Assembly (NCBI RefSeq): GCF_015207985.1
Contig: NZ_JADEVV010000019.1
Coordinates: 1 to 64,000 of the forward strand
Direction of reading: 5' to 3'
DNA length: 64,000 nucleotides
Source of the DNA: Synechocystis salina LEGE 00031
GTDB taxonomy: Bacteria; Cyanobacteriota; Cyanobacteriia; Cyanobacteriales; Microcystaceae
Below are positions 51,687 through 60,291 of the stretch, piece after piece. Every line of letters begins with the position of its first letter. Positions within the stretch are counted from its first letter, which is position 1. The position numbers and the translations under genes are program-made. The notes under the pieces are model-generated. The model saw only the letters and a program-made list of their open reading frames with translations, was not told the origin of the DNA and made no database searches.

Positions 51687-53126
51687 ATGCACTATCCAAT
51701 AAAAGAAATTGAAGATAAAATTCGTAAATATCATTCTCTTCCTGAAGCAATTGTAATTGAATGTCAACCAGTCGGTTATCCTTATTATATTTTAAGTCTT
51801 GATTTAACTTATTTAAGAGATAGGAATTTGGAATTACTGGAGGAGTTTACAATGAAGTGCATTGATAAGGGCTTAAACAATATTGAAGAAATCTCTAACT
51901 TTTTAGGCTTAGGCAGTCATATTACTGAAAAAATCGTCTCAGGATTAATTTCTGGAGATCAAAATTTAATTACCAGAAATGAAAATCAATTGACTTTAAC
52001 TCAAGAAGGTTTAGATGCTTTACAAAAACAAACTGTTTTAGCACTAAATTCTGACACAAGAACTTTTTATTTAGATGCTTTAAATGGAAAGTTAACAGAT
52101 TATTTTAATTTTAATAATTTTGATGACAAAAAATATCCCAATAGCTCAATAAAAAAAAATATCAAAAAACCCAGAAAAGGAAATATACAGGATCTGATAA
52201 AGCATTATGAAGAAATTGAAAAATCATTGCAAGACACAAATAGCTCTAACCATGTTGAATTAGTGCAAGTTAATAGTATTGAGAAAGTGTATATTCAATG
52301 GCATGAAATTCTACTGGTTTTATATAAAACTAATCCCAATGATCAAGAAATAGAATATGAAACTTTTTCAAGAGGTAATATTCAAAAAGGATACAGAGAA
52401 ACAATACAAGAACTTAAAGCTGAGGGGAAAAATGTATTAAGCTCAATTTTTGATAATGAGGGAGAAAGCGGTATCTTAAATGAATCATTTTCTGAAATAA
52501 TTGAAAATATTCAAGACGAAGACATAAAACAAATTGAACAAATAAATGTGAAAATTACTTCTCTAAATGAAAATAAGGCAGATTCTTCAAGTAAAACCCT
52601 GACCCAAAAACTTAACGAAGATCAGCGAAAGCTTCAGCAAGAGTTACAAACAATAAAAGATAAAACGAGAATCTCGGAGGTGATTCATACTTGTGAAATC
52701 AGAGAATATCTTTTCACGGCATTACAACAAGCACAAAAAAGATTAATGATTGTTTCTCCTTGGATTAAGGGAAAAGTAGTAGATAATAACTTTCTGTTTA
52801 GTTTAGAACAAACTTTAAAGCGTAAGGTTGTAGTATATATAATATATGGAATAAAAGGATCAGATAATCAAAATAGTCGTTGGGCAATTAAACAGCTAGA
52901 AAACTTGATGGCTAATCATAAAAATCTCAATTTCTCAAAAACGCAAAATAGCCATCGCAAGCAACTTATATGTGATGATATATTTGCTATAGTCACCAGC
53001 TTTAACTTTTTGTCATTTAGAGCAGATCCAAACTTAACGTATAGAGATGAATTCGGAGTTGTTTTAAGAGATAAGCAGACGATTGAAGATGCCTTTCAAA
53101 GTGGGCTAAAACTTATTGAAAAATAA
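51687..53126 (+). CDS. mkoB: PLD-family nuclease, type I Mokosh MkoB-like
   Basis: A 479-residue protein, 11 bp after the kinase-helicase gene. Residues 1-130 hold a winged-helix-like segment (IEEISNFLGLGSHITEKIVSGLI), the middle is coiled coil, and the C-terminus has a phospholipase-D-like nuclease core: RLMIVSPWIKG near 352 and the HxK motif SHRKQLICDD near 423 with TSFNFLSFR. A single HxK implies dimerisation to form the active site. It supplies the nuclease of the Mokosh pair. Confidence 0.83.
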   Translation: MHYPIKEIEDKIRKYHSLPEAIVIECQPVGYPYYILSLDLTYLRDRNLELLEEFTMKCIDKGLNNIEEISNFLGLGSHITEKIVSGLISGDQNLITRNENQLTLTQEGLDALQKQTVLALNSDTRTFYLDALNGKLTDYFNFNNFDDKKYPNSSIKKNIKKPRKGNIQDLIKHYEEIEKSLQDTNSSNHVELVQVNSIEKVYIQWHEILLVLYKTNPNDQEIEYETFSRGNIQKGYRETIQELKAEGKNVLSSIFDNEGESGILNESFSEIIENIQDEDIKQIEQINVKITSLNENKADSSSKTLTQKLNEDQRKLQQELQTIKDKTRISEVIHTCEIREYLFTALQQAQKRLMIVSPWIKGKVVDNNFLFSLEQTLKRKVVVYIIYGIKGSDNQNSRWAIKQLENLMANHKNLNFSKTQNSHRKQLICDDIFAIVTSFNFLSFRADPNLTYRDEFGVVLRDKQTIEDAFQSGLKLIEK

Positions 53127-53355
53127 TTGATTTTTTAATAAGTCACCAATATCTAAAAAACTTAATCTACTTAATTGGATTAGCATATGAATTTCGACAA
53201 AAACCTACAATCACGGATAATTTATTGTCCAAAATTCTTACAGGCTAAAATAGCCCTACGCGCCAAAAACGTACAATTTATTTATCCCTTACTAGTCAGT
53301 ATTTTGGGCTAGGTAGAGGTCAGGACAGAAAGGAAAAATACCCCTAATTTTTATA

Positions 53356-53384
53356 TTGTTTTTGCTCTGTCGAATATCTATAAT
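53356..53384 (+). promoter_or_regulatory. Strong consensus promoter pointing toward the integrase 3' end
   Basis: TTGTTT (53356-53361) and TATAAT (53379-53384) with an exact 17-bp spacer. The transcript would contain a hairpin ATCCC TTCT GGGGAT (53415-53429) and a 23-codon frame (53429-53500), then run antisense into the integrase gene. It may drive a small RNA or antisense RNA. Confidence 0.6.
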
Positions 53385-53496
53385 GGTGTGATAACTTACT
53401 ATTTATGGAGTAATCCCTTCTGGGGATAATGACTATGTTTAATCTGATGGACATGACGAATGATGGCACTGACCGGAAAAGAAGATTAACTGAATT

Positions 53497-54063
53497 TTAA
53501 AATGAAATTGTAGATAAAGCTTGCTCTTTTTCTTGTTCAGAAACCTCCAGATAGTGGGATAACACATTCAAATTCTTGTGACCACTAATCTTTTGGATAA
53601 CCCTCAAATTGATACCCTTTCTACACATCATTGTTAACGCAGTGCGACGAAAAGAATGGGTAGATACTCCCCTCACCCCAATCAAACCCGTGGCGGCTTT
53701 CAAAATTTTATGGGCCATGGAAGGATGAAGATGGGAACCCACCCGTTTGCCCCGAAAAACATAGGAGGATGGAAACCTAACGGATTGTTGAGCTTGCCGG
53801 TATTCCTCAAACAAAGCTTGCAAAGCTGGACTAATTGCCACAGTGCGACTGGACTTAGTTTTAGTTTTTTCAATGCGGAAAGTCATGGCATCGGCGGTGA
53901 CATCATCCCAAGCCAAGGAGCAAGCTTCCCCAATACGGCAACCAGTGTAAAGACAAATGCCAAACAAGAGGCGATCGCGGGGAGTGAGCAAGCCAATAGT
54001 GAACAGGTTGCGCAGTTCCTGCTCTGTTAATACTTTTGCTTGCCCCTGGCGGTTAATTTTCAT
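53497..54063 (-). CDS. Minimal tyrosine recombinase/integrase
   Basis: A 188-residue catalytic domain only: Arg in GCRIGEACSLAW (near 46), HxxR in THSFRRTAL (near 140), GHKNLNVLSHY with the third His/Lys position and nucleophile Tyr (near 174). It lacks the N-terminal arm/core-binding domain of full-length integrases (about 300 residues), as in compact XerC-like resolvases on plasmids. A perfect 12-bp hairpin overlaps its start codon. Confidence 0.85.
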   Translation of the reverse strand: MKINRQGQAKVLTEQELRNLFTIGLLTPRDRLLFGICLYTGCRIGEACSLAWDDVTADAMTFRIEKTKTKSSRTVAISPALQALFEEYRQAQQSVRFPSSYVFRGKRVGSHLHPSMAHKILKAATGLIGVRGVSTHSFRRTALTMMCRKGINLRVIQKISGHKNLNVLSHYLEVSEQEKEQALSTISF

Positions 54064-54089
54064 TCAATAATTTGTGGAAATTATTGAAT
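54062..54089. repeat. Perfect 12-bp inverted repeat at the integrase start
   Basis: ATTCAATAATTT (54062-54073), GTGG loop, AAATTATTGAAT (54078-54089). It covers the integrase start codon (complement of 54061-54063). It could be an operator, a recombination core site or an mRNA hairpin that hides the start. Confidence 0.8.
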
Positions 54090-54431
54090 AGCTCCCACAA
54101 CCCTAATTCTATCGTGGAATTTCCCCGACTCCCCATCGCTCAACACAAATTGTTGCTAATTATTCTCAGTTGATAAATTATGAAAATTGCTACTTCTTCT
54201 AAAATCGTCCCATACAGTGTTTTTCTTGTGGAAATGATGAATCGTACATGAAAAGCAAAATATAAGGTTTATAGGCGATTCTCCGTGGTGTATTTTGTAT
54301 TACTTTTATTGGCTTTTTGAATTATCCAGAAAAATTGGGCAACGGATTGTTTTTGACAAAGCAAGCGTTATCAATGCTATCATCTGGGTGATAGCCAAAA
54401 GTAAGATTTCAATGCGAACCAGAGGTGGTGT

Positions 54432-54665
54432 ATGGCTAATTTAATCGTCCGCAACATCGATGAGGCAATAGTCTTGGCACTGAAAAAGCGGGCGGGGCAA
54501 CATGGCATTAGTGCCGAAGCAGAACATCGCAAAATCCTAGAGCAGGCCCTATTACGACTTCCCCGAAAGCCCTTTGCCGAGGTGCTCCGCCAGATTCCCA
54601 ATGTGGGCAATGACTCAGATTTTGAGCGAATACAGAATGACAGAGCCAGTCAAATATTTGATTGA
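54432..54665 (+). CDS. FitA/VapB-type ribbon-helix-helix antitoxin
   Basis: A 77-residue protein: ANLIVRNIDEAIVLALKKRAGQHGISAEAEHRKILEQALL is the FitA-type RHH with the typical GxSxEAE(H)RxIL motif; the tail (PRKPFAEVLRQIP) is the toxin-binding arm. Its 3' end overlaps the toxin gene by 29 bp. It should repress the operon together with the toxin. Confidence 0.88.
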   Translation: MANLIVRNIDEAIVLALKKRAGQHGISAEAEHRKILEQALLRLPRKPFAEVLRQIPNVGNDSDFERIQNDRASQIFD

Positions 54666-55065
54666 TACCAACGTTATTAGTGAGCTACGGAAGCAAGATA
54701 GGGCTGACTCCGGCGTACTAGCATTTTTCCAACAAGCTCAGCATCTCTATTTGAGTGTGATTACCATTGGAGAATTGCGGCGGGGCGTAGAATTAATCAG
54801 GCATCGAGGAGATGATCAACAAGCCAATTTGTTGGAGGACTGGTTGGAAACTGTCGTCGCAGATTACGCTGACCAGATCCTAGATTTCACTATCTTTGAG
54901 GCTCAGGTTTGGGGAAAATTACGAGTTCCTAATCCCCATAATGCCCTAGATAAACAAATTGCTGCCACTGCCCTTAGTTACGGACTGACCCTAGTTACCC
55001 GTAATGTTAAGGACTTTGTTGGCACTGGGGTTTGTTTGCTTAATCCTTTCATAGGTGATCAATAA
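54637..55065 (+). CDS. FitB/VapC-type PIN toxin
   Basis: A 142-residue PIN ribonuclease: YLIDTNVISELRK (first Asp near 10), ITIGELRRGVELI (Glu near 46), NALDKQIAATAL (Asp near 107) and VTRNVKDFVGTGV. All four acidic positions are present. The ATG at 54637 matches the family N-terminus; the longer frame from 54574 does not. Confidence 0.88.
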   Translation: MTEPVKYLIDTNVISELRKQDRADSGVLAFFQQAQHLYLSVITIGELRRGVELIRHRGDDQQANLLEDWLETVVADYADQILDFTIFEAQVWGKLRVPNPHNALDKQIAATALSYGLTLVTRNVKDFVGTGVCLLNPFIGDQ

Positions 55066-55070
55066 TCCAA

Positions 55071-55095
55071 ATAAAAACCCCGACTTTAGTCAGGG
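55071..55095 (-). terminator. Intrinsic terminator of the leftward gene at 55127
   Basis: On the minus strand the hairpin CCC-x-GACT / AGTC-x-GGG runs into TTTTTAT. It separates the convergent toxin and coiled-coil genes. Confidence 0.75.
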
Positions 55096-55126
55096 CTGTA
55101 CTAGCCTAATAGCGATTAGGTTAGTG

Positions 55127-55378
55127 TTAAGGGTTGGGAGTTGTCCGGTTAAGGATCTCTGTCAGTTTGTCCTCAATTCTTTGTAGATGATCCAGGTAAT
55201 CCGATTGGGACTCATAAAAATCAGCTTGGGCGGCCGCTAATCGTGCCATCCATTCAAAGACGTGGGCCCGGTCTTTACGGTAAAGGGAACTATCCTGATT
55301 AGCTTTGCTTGTTAATGCTTCAATGCTCTTGGCGTTGGACTCAATCAGAGCCTCAATGCGATCTAGTCGGTCGGACAT
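55127..55378 (-). CDS. Small coiled-coil protein
   Basis: An 83-residue protein with heptads throughout (SDRLDRIEALIESNAKSIEAL and LDHLQRIEDKLTEIL) joined by a conserved-looking YRKDRAHVFEWMARLAAAQADF segment. Similar small proteins are common in cyanobacteria; function unknown. Its own terminator lies 3' of the gene. Confidence 0.6.
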   Translation of the reverse strand: MSDRLDRIEALIESNAKSIEALTSKANQDSSLYRKDRAHVFEWMARLAAAQADFYESQSDYLDHLQRIEDKLTEILNRTTPNP

Positions 55379-55828
55379 ACGTTAAACTTCCTATTAGATT
55401 TGTGTAATGGATTGGGAGAGTTAGCGGCTCTCCCTTTCTGCTTTTAGGGTAGCGGATCAGAGTCAAGGAACGACAGTTGGAATTTGTTCAGGGCACGTTT
55501 TGAGATCGCCCATGGCACCAGAAACATCAAAAAGTTAACCTCCATATTGGTCAGGATGGGGGAAAGATCGCCAGATTGGAAACCCCTAGTAAAAGTTATT
55601 GGGATCTATTCCCTTGGCTAAAATTTCCTATCTTCATTGGTAAATATCGCTACATTTTAGACCCTATTTAACAGCATCCCCAATAATCAACTCAGTAGTT
55701 AACTAGGATTGTCAGAGTATTAATGGATAAATCAGCAAAGCTTTAAAGAAAGTTAAATTTTTCAATCTTTGTGGTCATTTTTATTTAGCTATTGGACAAT
55801 ATAAATTACTAATTTTAAGGAGTTCATC
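55379..55828. other. Spacer without a gene
   Basis: About 450 bp with one CCCCTAGTAA decamer (55583) and AT-rich promoter-like sequence before the HTH gene at 55829. No RNA gene or repeat array is visible. Confidence 0.45.
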
Positions 55829-56077
55829 ATGGACTTTAACCCGAATGAGTGGCCTACCCATAAACAAGGTGAGGTTGTCCGGCAACTAATACTAGATGCG
55901 TTGGACAGTCCAAAGACTAAGGAAGAATTGTCCAGTTTGTGCAACAAGAGCGTTAGACAAATCACTAGACATTTACACCGTTTGTCCAGCGAAAACAAGA
56001 TTTTGTCCACTGGAAAAGGGCAATTTGTCCGGCGGATTGCCGCTGGATTTTTACTCCTTTACGTTGGACAAATTTAA
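55829..56077 (+). CDS. Small winged-helix/HTH protein
   Basis: An 82-residue protein: HKQGEVVRQLILDALDSPKTKEELSSLCNKSVRQITRHLHRLSSENKI is a typical HTH with a wing after it (GKGQFVRRI). AAGGAG precedes the ATG. The gene holds many TTGTCC/GGACAA hexamers, which may be its own operators. The stop is 18 bp before the next gene. Confidence 0.6.
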   Translation: MDFNPNEWPTHKQGEVVRQLILDALDSPKTKEELSSLCNKSVRQITRHLHRLSSENKILSTGKGQFVRRIAAGFLLLYVGQI

Positions 56078-56095
56078 GTTCAGCGTTGGACAGGG

Positions 56096-56725
56096 TTGGA
56101 CTTGACAGAAAAAAATTGTCATATAGAATCCCCTAAACGACAAGTTCCACAAAAAAATATTTGGGAGATTAAAAAAATGTCCATCGCTGGAAAATCCAAA
56201 GGTGACGTTGTACAACAACTGGAAAAGTCCTACGGGGTAGCCCGGACAACGGTGTTCAATCGGCTGAAATATTTAGGCTATTCGTTGGACAAAGTTAATG
56301 ATTTGTACAGTTTGTCCGATGAACAAATCGCTGAACTTGATAACCTCCACCGCTGGATAAGTGATGGGGGCAAGATGGCCGATTATCCTAAACCAGGACA
56401 ATTGACCATGATCACCGATGAAGGAGAACTAGAACAATATGGGGAAGTGATTAATTTTGATGCCCTAGAAGGGGACGAGGAACTGGGTCATGCTGAGCTG
56501 ATCCGGGCGGCCCAAAATCAAGCGGCGGGGATCTTAATTGCCCAGAATTTACTAACCGCTGAAATGCTGAAAAATCCCCAACATTTACCGGCGGATCTCC
56601 AAGCCCAGGTGGAGCAGTCCAAGGTGGCCATCGCCCCAAAGCCCCAGAACCCGTTAGTGATAGCTTCCCAATGGATTACGAAGGCGAAGGCTTACCAGAG
56701 CAACCAGGGCCAATTGGCGGCCTAG
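56096..56725 (+). CDS. HTH protein with acidic C-terminal region
   Basis: A 209-residue protein. An HTH (SIAGKSKGDVVQQLEKSYGVARTTVFNRLKYLGY, near 29-62) precedes a linker and a helical, acidic domain (HAELIRAAQNQAAGILIAQNLL). Start may be at the 28th codon (ATG 56177). Its 3' end overlaps the ATPase gene by 55 bp. Possibly a regulator or adaptor of the ATPase encoded next. Confidence 0.6.
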   Translation: MDLTEKNCHIESPKRQVPQKNIWEIKKMSIAGKSKGDVVQQLEKSYGVARTTVFNRLKYLGYSLDKVNDLYSLSDEQIAELDNLHRWISDGGKMADYPKPGQLTMITDEGELEQYGEVINFDALEGDEELGHAELIRAAQNQAAGILIAQNLLTAEMLKNPQHLPADLQAQVEQSKVAIAPKPQNPLVIASQWITKAKAYQSNQGQLAA

Positions 56726-57570
56726 AGGATGAGTGGGAGCTGGCCCCACCGGCCGGGGAAGCCTGTTATCGGCAACCGGAGATGGAAGGGCTACTCCATT
56801 CGCTTTATTCCGCTCGGTCAGTGTTGGTGACATCGGGGGAAGGCATGGGCAAAACCTACTTGGTGCGCCAGGTGTGGGAGCGACTATTGGCCGACGGGGT
56901 GACGTGCCAATACTTTGAACCAGCTACCCCCAAAACCCTGCTAATGGCGATCGCCGATATGGCCGGGGTGGACAGCAAAAACCTGGAAGGTAGGAGCAAA
57001 ACGGTGGAAGTCTTAAAGCAGGAATTGATCCAATGGTTCAGCGTTAATCGGGCGGTGCTGATCTTCGACGATGCCCATTATCTGGAGGTGAAATTCCGGC
57101 TTTGGCTCAAAAAGCTCAAGGATGTGGGCGTTCCCATGCTGTTGGCGGCCACCAATCCTCCCCGCACTGACCTGTTTATCTATGTGCCCCGCATTGAACT
57201 CAAGCCCTTGGCGGAATACCAAATTCGAGACTTGATGGAAAAAGAGGCCATTTCCCTGGGGTCGGGGCTAAAGCCAAACCAGATTGCCAAACTGCAAAGC
57301 CGAGCTGGGGGCAATCCCATGTTGGCCAAACGGGCCATCGAGGAAGGTTTTCTGGGCATTCAAAACGAAGCAGGCGACCACGGCAGATATTTCGACATCA
57401 CCCCATTACTGCTCCTGGTGGGCATTGTCTTTATTTGCTATCGCTTCATTGGTTTGGGCACCGGCAATCAATCCCTCTATATCTTGGCCGGCATTGGGGG
57501 AGCCATTTTCCTTGGGGTGGCCAGGTTGTCCTACTACCTACCCAAGGAGTCAAGGAGGATTAGCAACTGA
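56671..57570 (+). CDS. AAA ATPase with C-terminal membrane hairpin (TniB/ExeA-like)
   Basis: A 299-residue protein: Walker A TSGEGMGKTYLV near 54, Walker B AVLIFDDAHYL near 130, sensor-1 LLAATNPP near 157, and a helical lid to about 230, as in the ExeA/TniB/MuB group. Two membrane helices (LLLLVGIVFICYRFI and YILAGIGGAIFLGVARL) end it, unlike TniB. It may energise assembly of a membrane machine with the genes downstream. Confidence 0.72.
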   Translation: MDYEGEGLPEQPGPIGGLEDEWELAPPAGEACYRQPEMEGLLHSLYSARSVLVTSGEGMGKTYLVRQVWERLLADGVTCQYFEPATPKTLLMAIADMAGVDSKNLEGRSKTVEVLKQELIQWFSVNRAVLIFDDAHYLEVKFRLWLKKLKDVGVPMLLAATNPPRTDLFIYVPRIELKPLAEYQIRDLMEKEAISLGSGLKPNQIAKLQSRAGGNPMLAKRAIEEGFLGIQNEAGDHGRYFDITPLLLLVGIVFICYRFIGLGTGNQSLYILAGIGGAIFLGVARLSYYLPKESRRISN

Positions 57571-57595
57571 TGTTTACATTGAGTAAGGAGCCGAA

Positions 57596-58624
57596 ATGCT
57601 CACCATCACCCATTTATTAGTGGGAGCGGCTTCCGTCGGCATGGCGGCCCAAACCACCAACCCGGTTCCCATTCTGATTGGGGCGATCGCCAGCCTGTTG
57701 CCGGACATCGACATCAGCACTTCATCGGCAGGGAGAGTCTTACCCTTTATTTCCCGACCCCTGGAGCAAAGATTTTCCCATCGCAGTGCCACCCATTCCT
57801 TGTTAGCTTCCATCACCTTGGCAACAGTCACCTATGGTCTTTGGTTTGCTATCCCCGCCATTCCCCTAGTAATTGTCCATGCCCTTAACATCGGCTACTT
57901 CGCCGGTTGGTTTCTGGACTGCTTCACCAAATCCGGGGTGGAGATGTTTTACCCGTTGGGGGTGCGCTGTGTTTGTCCTGGGAACCGGAACTTAAGGATT
58001 TCCACCGGCAGTGCTGCCGAGTATTGGTTGATGGTCTTCGTAGTGGCGATCGCCGTTTGGACTTTTCAACTCAATAACACCGGTGGCCTGGTGAAGAACT
58101 TCAATGCCCTGATTGCGGCCCCCAGTGGAGTGACGGAACTCTACAACCGCAAAGGAGGCAACCAGATAGTTTATGCCGAGTATGAGGGGGTTTGGACGGG
58201 GAACCGTGCGCCGGTGACAGAGGAGGCTCCGATAATTGCCACCAACGGCGAGGGCTTTCTGGTACTTCAGGATGACCAGGTGGTGAAAGTGGGCACGGAA
58301 GCGGACAGCACCATCATCGTTAATCGCATTCGGGGCCGGGAAGGGGAACCCGCCGTGATCCACACCGAAACCATTTACCTCGACGATGAACCGCCCGATC
58401 GCCTGGAGGGTTACATCAACCCTATGACTTTTATCAGTGGCCAGCTCACCATTGATGACCCCACTATGCTCCGCCTGGAACAGTCAGCTTTTGCCTTTGC
58501 CCCGATCCGCAATGCCGGAGGATTTGTCACCCTCGACCATGCCCCCATCGAAACGGCGATCCACCTTCTCCAAGACCAGTACGTTAGGGGGTCGGTAACT
58601 ATCAAAACCATTGAAAAACGTTAA
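57596..58624 (+). CDS. YdjM-like (DUF457) inner-membrane metal-hydrolase-fold protein
   Basis: A 342-residue protein. The N-terminal membrane domain (LTITHLLVGAASVGM, IASLLPDIDISTSS, FSHRSATHSLLAS, FAGWFLDCFTKSGVEMFYPL) carries the His and Asp residues of the YdjM/LexA-regulated family. A C-terminal soluble beta-rich domain (150-342) is an unusual extension. Function of the family is unknown; here it lies in a run with ATPases and secreted proteins, hinting at an envelope role. Confidence 0.75.
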   Translation: MLTITHLLVGAASVGMAAQTTNPVPILIGAIASLLPDIDISTSSAGRVLPFISRPLEQRFSHRSATHSLLASITLATVTYGLWFAIPAIPLVIVHALNIGYFAGWFLDCFTKSGVEMFYPLGVRCVCPGNRNLRISTGSAAEYWLMVFVVAIAVWTFQLNNTGGLVKNFNALIAAPSGVTELYNRKGGNQIVYAEYEGVWTGNRAPVTEEAPIIATNGEGFLVLQDDQVVKVGTEADSTIIVNRIRGREGEPAVIHTETIYLDDEPPDRLEGYINPMTFISGQLTIDDPTMLRLEQSAFAFAPIRNAGGFVTLDHAPIETAIHLLQDQYVRGSVTIKTIEKR

Positions 58625-58678
58625 TTGTCCAATATCCCCCTAAAAGTGTGTTTGAAAAGTCAAAGTCAAAAGATTTAT

Positions 58679-58715
58679 CCCCCTAAATCCCCCTTTCCAA
58701 GGGGGATTTAGGGGG
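58679..58715. repeat. Perfect 17-bp-stem palindrome
   Basis: CCCCCTAAATCCCCCTT, loop TCC, AAGGGGGATTTAGGGGG. Repeats of this sequence type are abundant in cyanobacterial genomes as small dispersed palindromes. It lies between two genes on the same strand. Confidence 0.85.
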
Positions 58716-58746
58716 GATTCCTAACCACCACTGTGTGAAGCCTGCC

Positions 58747-58830
58747 ATGACCATTCTCCTTTATCTCCTGGGAATCCAATGCTTTGCCGCCCTGCTGATA
58801 ATCCATGCCATTTCCCTTAACCACCGCTGA
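58747..58830 (+). CDS. Possible single-helix membrane microprotein
   Basis: A 27-residue frame, mostly one hydrophobic helix (ILLYLLGIQCFAALLIIHAI). It lies between the YdjM-like and HerA-like genes on the same strand. Evidence is hydrophobicity and position only. Confidence 0.3.
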   Translation: MTILLYLLGIQCFAALLIIHAISLNHR

Positions 58831-58867
58831 CCCCTGATAACTGTTCCCTGAAACCTGATACCTGATT

Positions 58868-59938
58868 ATGTTTACCTCCAACTCCAAACCAAAACCCCTA
58901 GTTAACCGTTTAACCCATACCCAAACCCCTAGTAATTTTTCGGTGGTCAACCGGGAGGGGGTGTTAATCGGTGAGCAGATTTATTGGAACCCCGCCACTG
59001 TGGCCAATCCCCATGGGTGCATCATTGGCGGTTCCGGGGCCGGCAAAACCCAAACCCTGAAGGCGATCGCCTGGGAGGTGAGCAAGTTGGTGGAGGTGGC
59101 GATTATTGACTTCCATGGTGACCAGGAGCTACCGGGGGAAAAGGTTTACCACATCAATATGACCAGCAACTCTGGCATTAATCCCCTAGTAATTAACCTC
59201 GACCAGGAAGGGGGCGGCCCCAATCTGCGGGCCATTGAGCTGGCCATGCTATTCGCCAAAACCCTACGGTTGGGTAGTAATCAACAGGGCAAACTGCTGG
59301 ATGCGTTCAAACATTGCTATTTCCGTCGGGGCATCTCCCAGGAATCCCCCCAGAGTTGGTTGAAAGTACCCCCTAACTTTTCTGACTTGGAAGCTTTGCT
59401 GGAGGAAATGGCCGAGGAAGACAAGGAAGCGGAAAAGCTGAGACTAAAGCTATCCACCATGTTTGAGTACGGCATTTTCAACAAAACCCAGCCCCCCTAT
59501 GAAAGGTTAACCCGTTGGAATCTTGCCAAACTTCCCCCCCAATTGCAGGCGATCGCCGGAGATGCCCTGGCTTCTCAGTTGATGAACCGCCACCGTTTAC
59601 TAGGGGAATCGGCTCTCAGAACGGTGCTGTTTATTGATGAAGCCAAGGAGCTTGGTTACTCAAAGGCTCTAGATCGGATTGCGGCGGACGGTAGAAAGTA
59701 CGGTCTGGGGCTGTGGGTGGCCAGTCAATCATCCCGCCATATTTCCAAGGATGTGCTAACCAATACGTTCACTAAGCTGATTCTGCCGGTTGATTCTTCC
59801 GAGTTACCCCTAACGGCCCGCACCTTTAGGTTTTCTGAGGAGGCGATCGCCAATTTGAATCCCCTGGAATCATTGGTACGCTTTGGCAAAAATGCCAACA
59901 AAGTTAACGTTACTCCCTACTACCAAAGATGTGGTTAA
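58868..59938 (+). CDS. HerA/VirB4-type DNA-transfer ATPase
   Basis: A 356-residue ATPase with Walker A IIGGSGAGKTQTLKA near 56, VAIIDFHGD near 78 (as in DUF87/HerA proteins), Walker B TVLFIDEAKELGY near 253 and ASQSSRHIS near 284. Such ATPases translocate DNA or proteins (HerA, VirB4, TraD). No membrane helices are seen. Two CCCCTAGTAA decamers lie in its first 350 bp. It overlaps the next gene by 10 bp, starting a packed operon through 62184. Confidence 0.8.
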   Translation: MFTSNSKPKPLVNRLTHTQTPSNFSVVNREGVLIGEQIYWNPATVANPHGCIIGGSGAGKTQTLKAIAWEVSKLVEVAIIDFHGDQELPGEKVYHINMTSNSGINPLVINLDQEGGGPNLRAIELAMLFAKTLRLGSNQQGKLLDAFKHCYFRRGISQESPQSWLKVPPNFSDLEALLEEMAEEDKEAEKLRLKLSTMFEYGIFNKTQPPYERLTRWNLAKLPPQLQAIAGDALASQLMNRHRLLGESALRTVLFIDEAKELGYSKALDRIAADGRKYGLGLWVASQSSRHISKDVLTNTFTKLILPVDSSELPLTARTFRFSEEAIANLNPLESLVRFGKNANKVNVTPYYQRCG

Positions 59939-60291
59939 TTCTGGGCTACGCTGGCTTGCTTTATGCCACTGCTGTTTCAGTTGCTCTGTATCAAAAGGCT
60001 ATGACAATGCTAACTACCACTACTACCCTCACCGAGGAAGAACTAGCCGAAGCAAGAAAATGGTTGCTTGATTGTTGGTCATTCGACATCTTCGACATTA
60101 AACATTTCCTCCTGCTCTGTGATGAACCCTGGCTCGACCAAGATGAGCTAGAAAGCTGGATGTTGGGCTGTTTATCCAGGGATTTGGCGGAAGTTGAGGA
60201 TTTTCTCGACAATTGCTCCGATGCCCACATTGAGGCGGCCATTGATGAGTATTACCAAGGTGGGCTGACTGCCTTTCGGAGGTCACTATGA
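59929..60291 (+). CDS. Small membrane-anchored acidic protein
   Basis: A 120-residue protein: an N-terminal membrane helix (WLILGYAGLLYATAVSVAL), a Thr run, then acidic Trp- and Asp-rich helices (EEELAEARKWLLDCWSFDIFD, DEPWLDQDELESWML). No family recognised. It overlaps both neighbours (10 and 4 bp), so translational coupling is likely. Confidence 0.6.
   Translation: MWLILGYAGLLYATAVSVALYQKAMTMLTTTTTLTEEELAEARKWLLDCWSFDIFDIKHFLLLCDEPWLDQDELESWMLGCLSRDLAEVEDFLDNCSDAHIEAAIDEYYQGGLTAFRRSL

Noticed and set aside
53497-54063. Prophage origin for the right third, based on the integrase
   Set aside because: No capsid, terminase, portal or lysis genes occur in the window; plasmid and transfer-like genes explain the region better.
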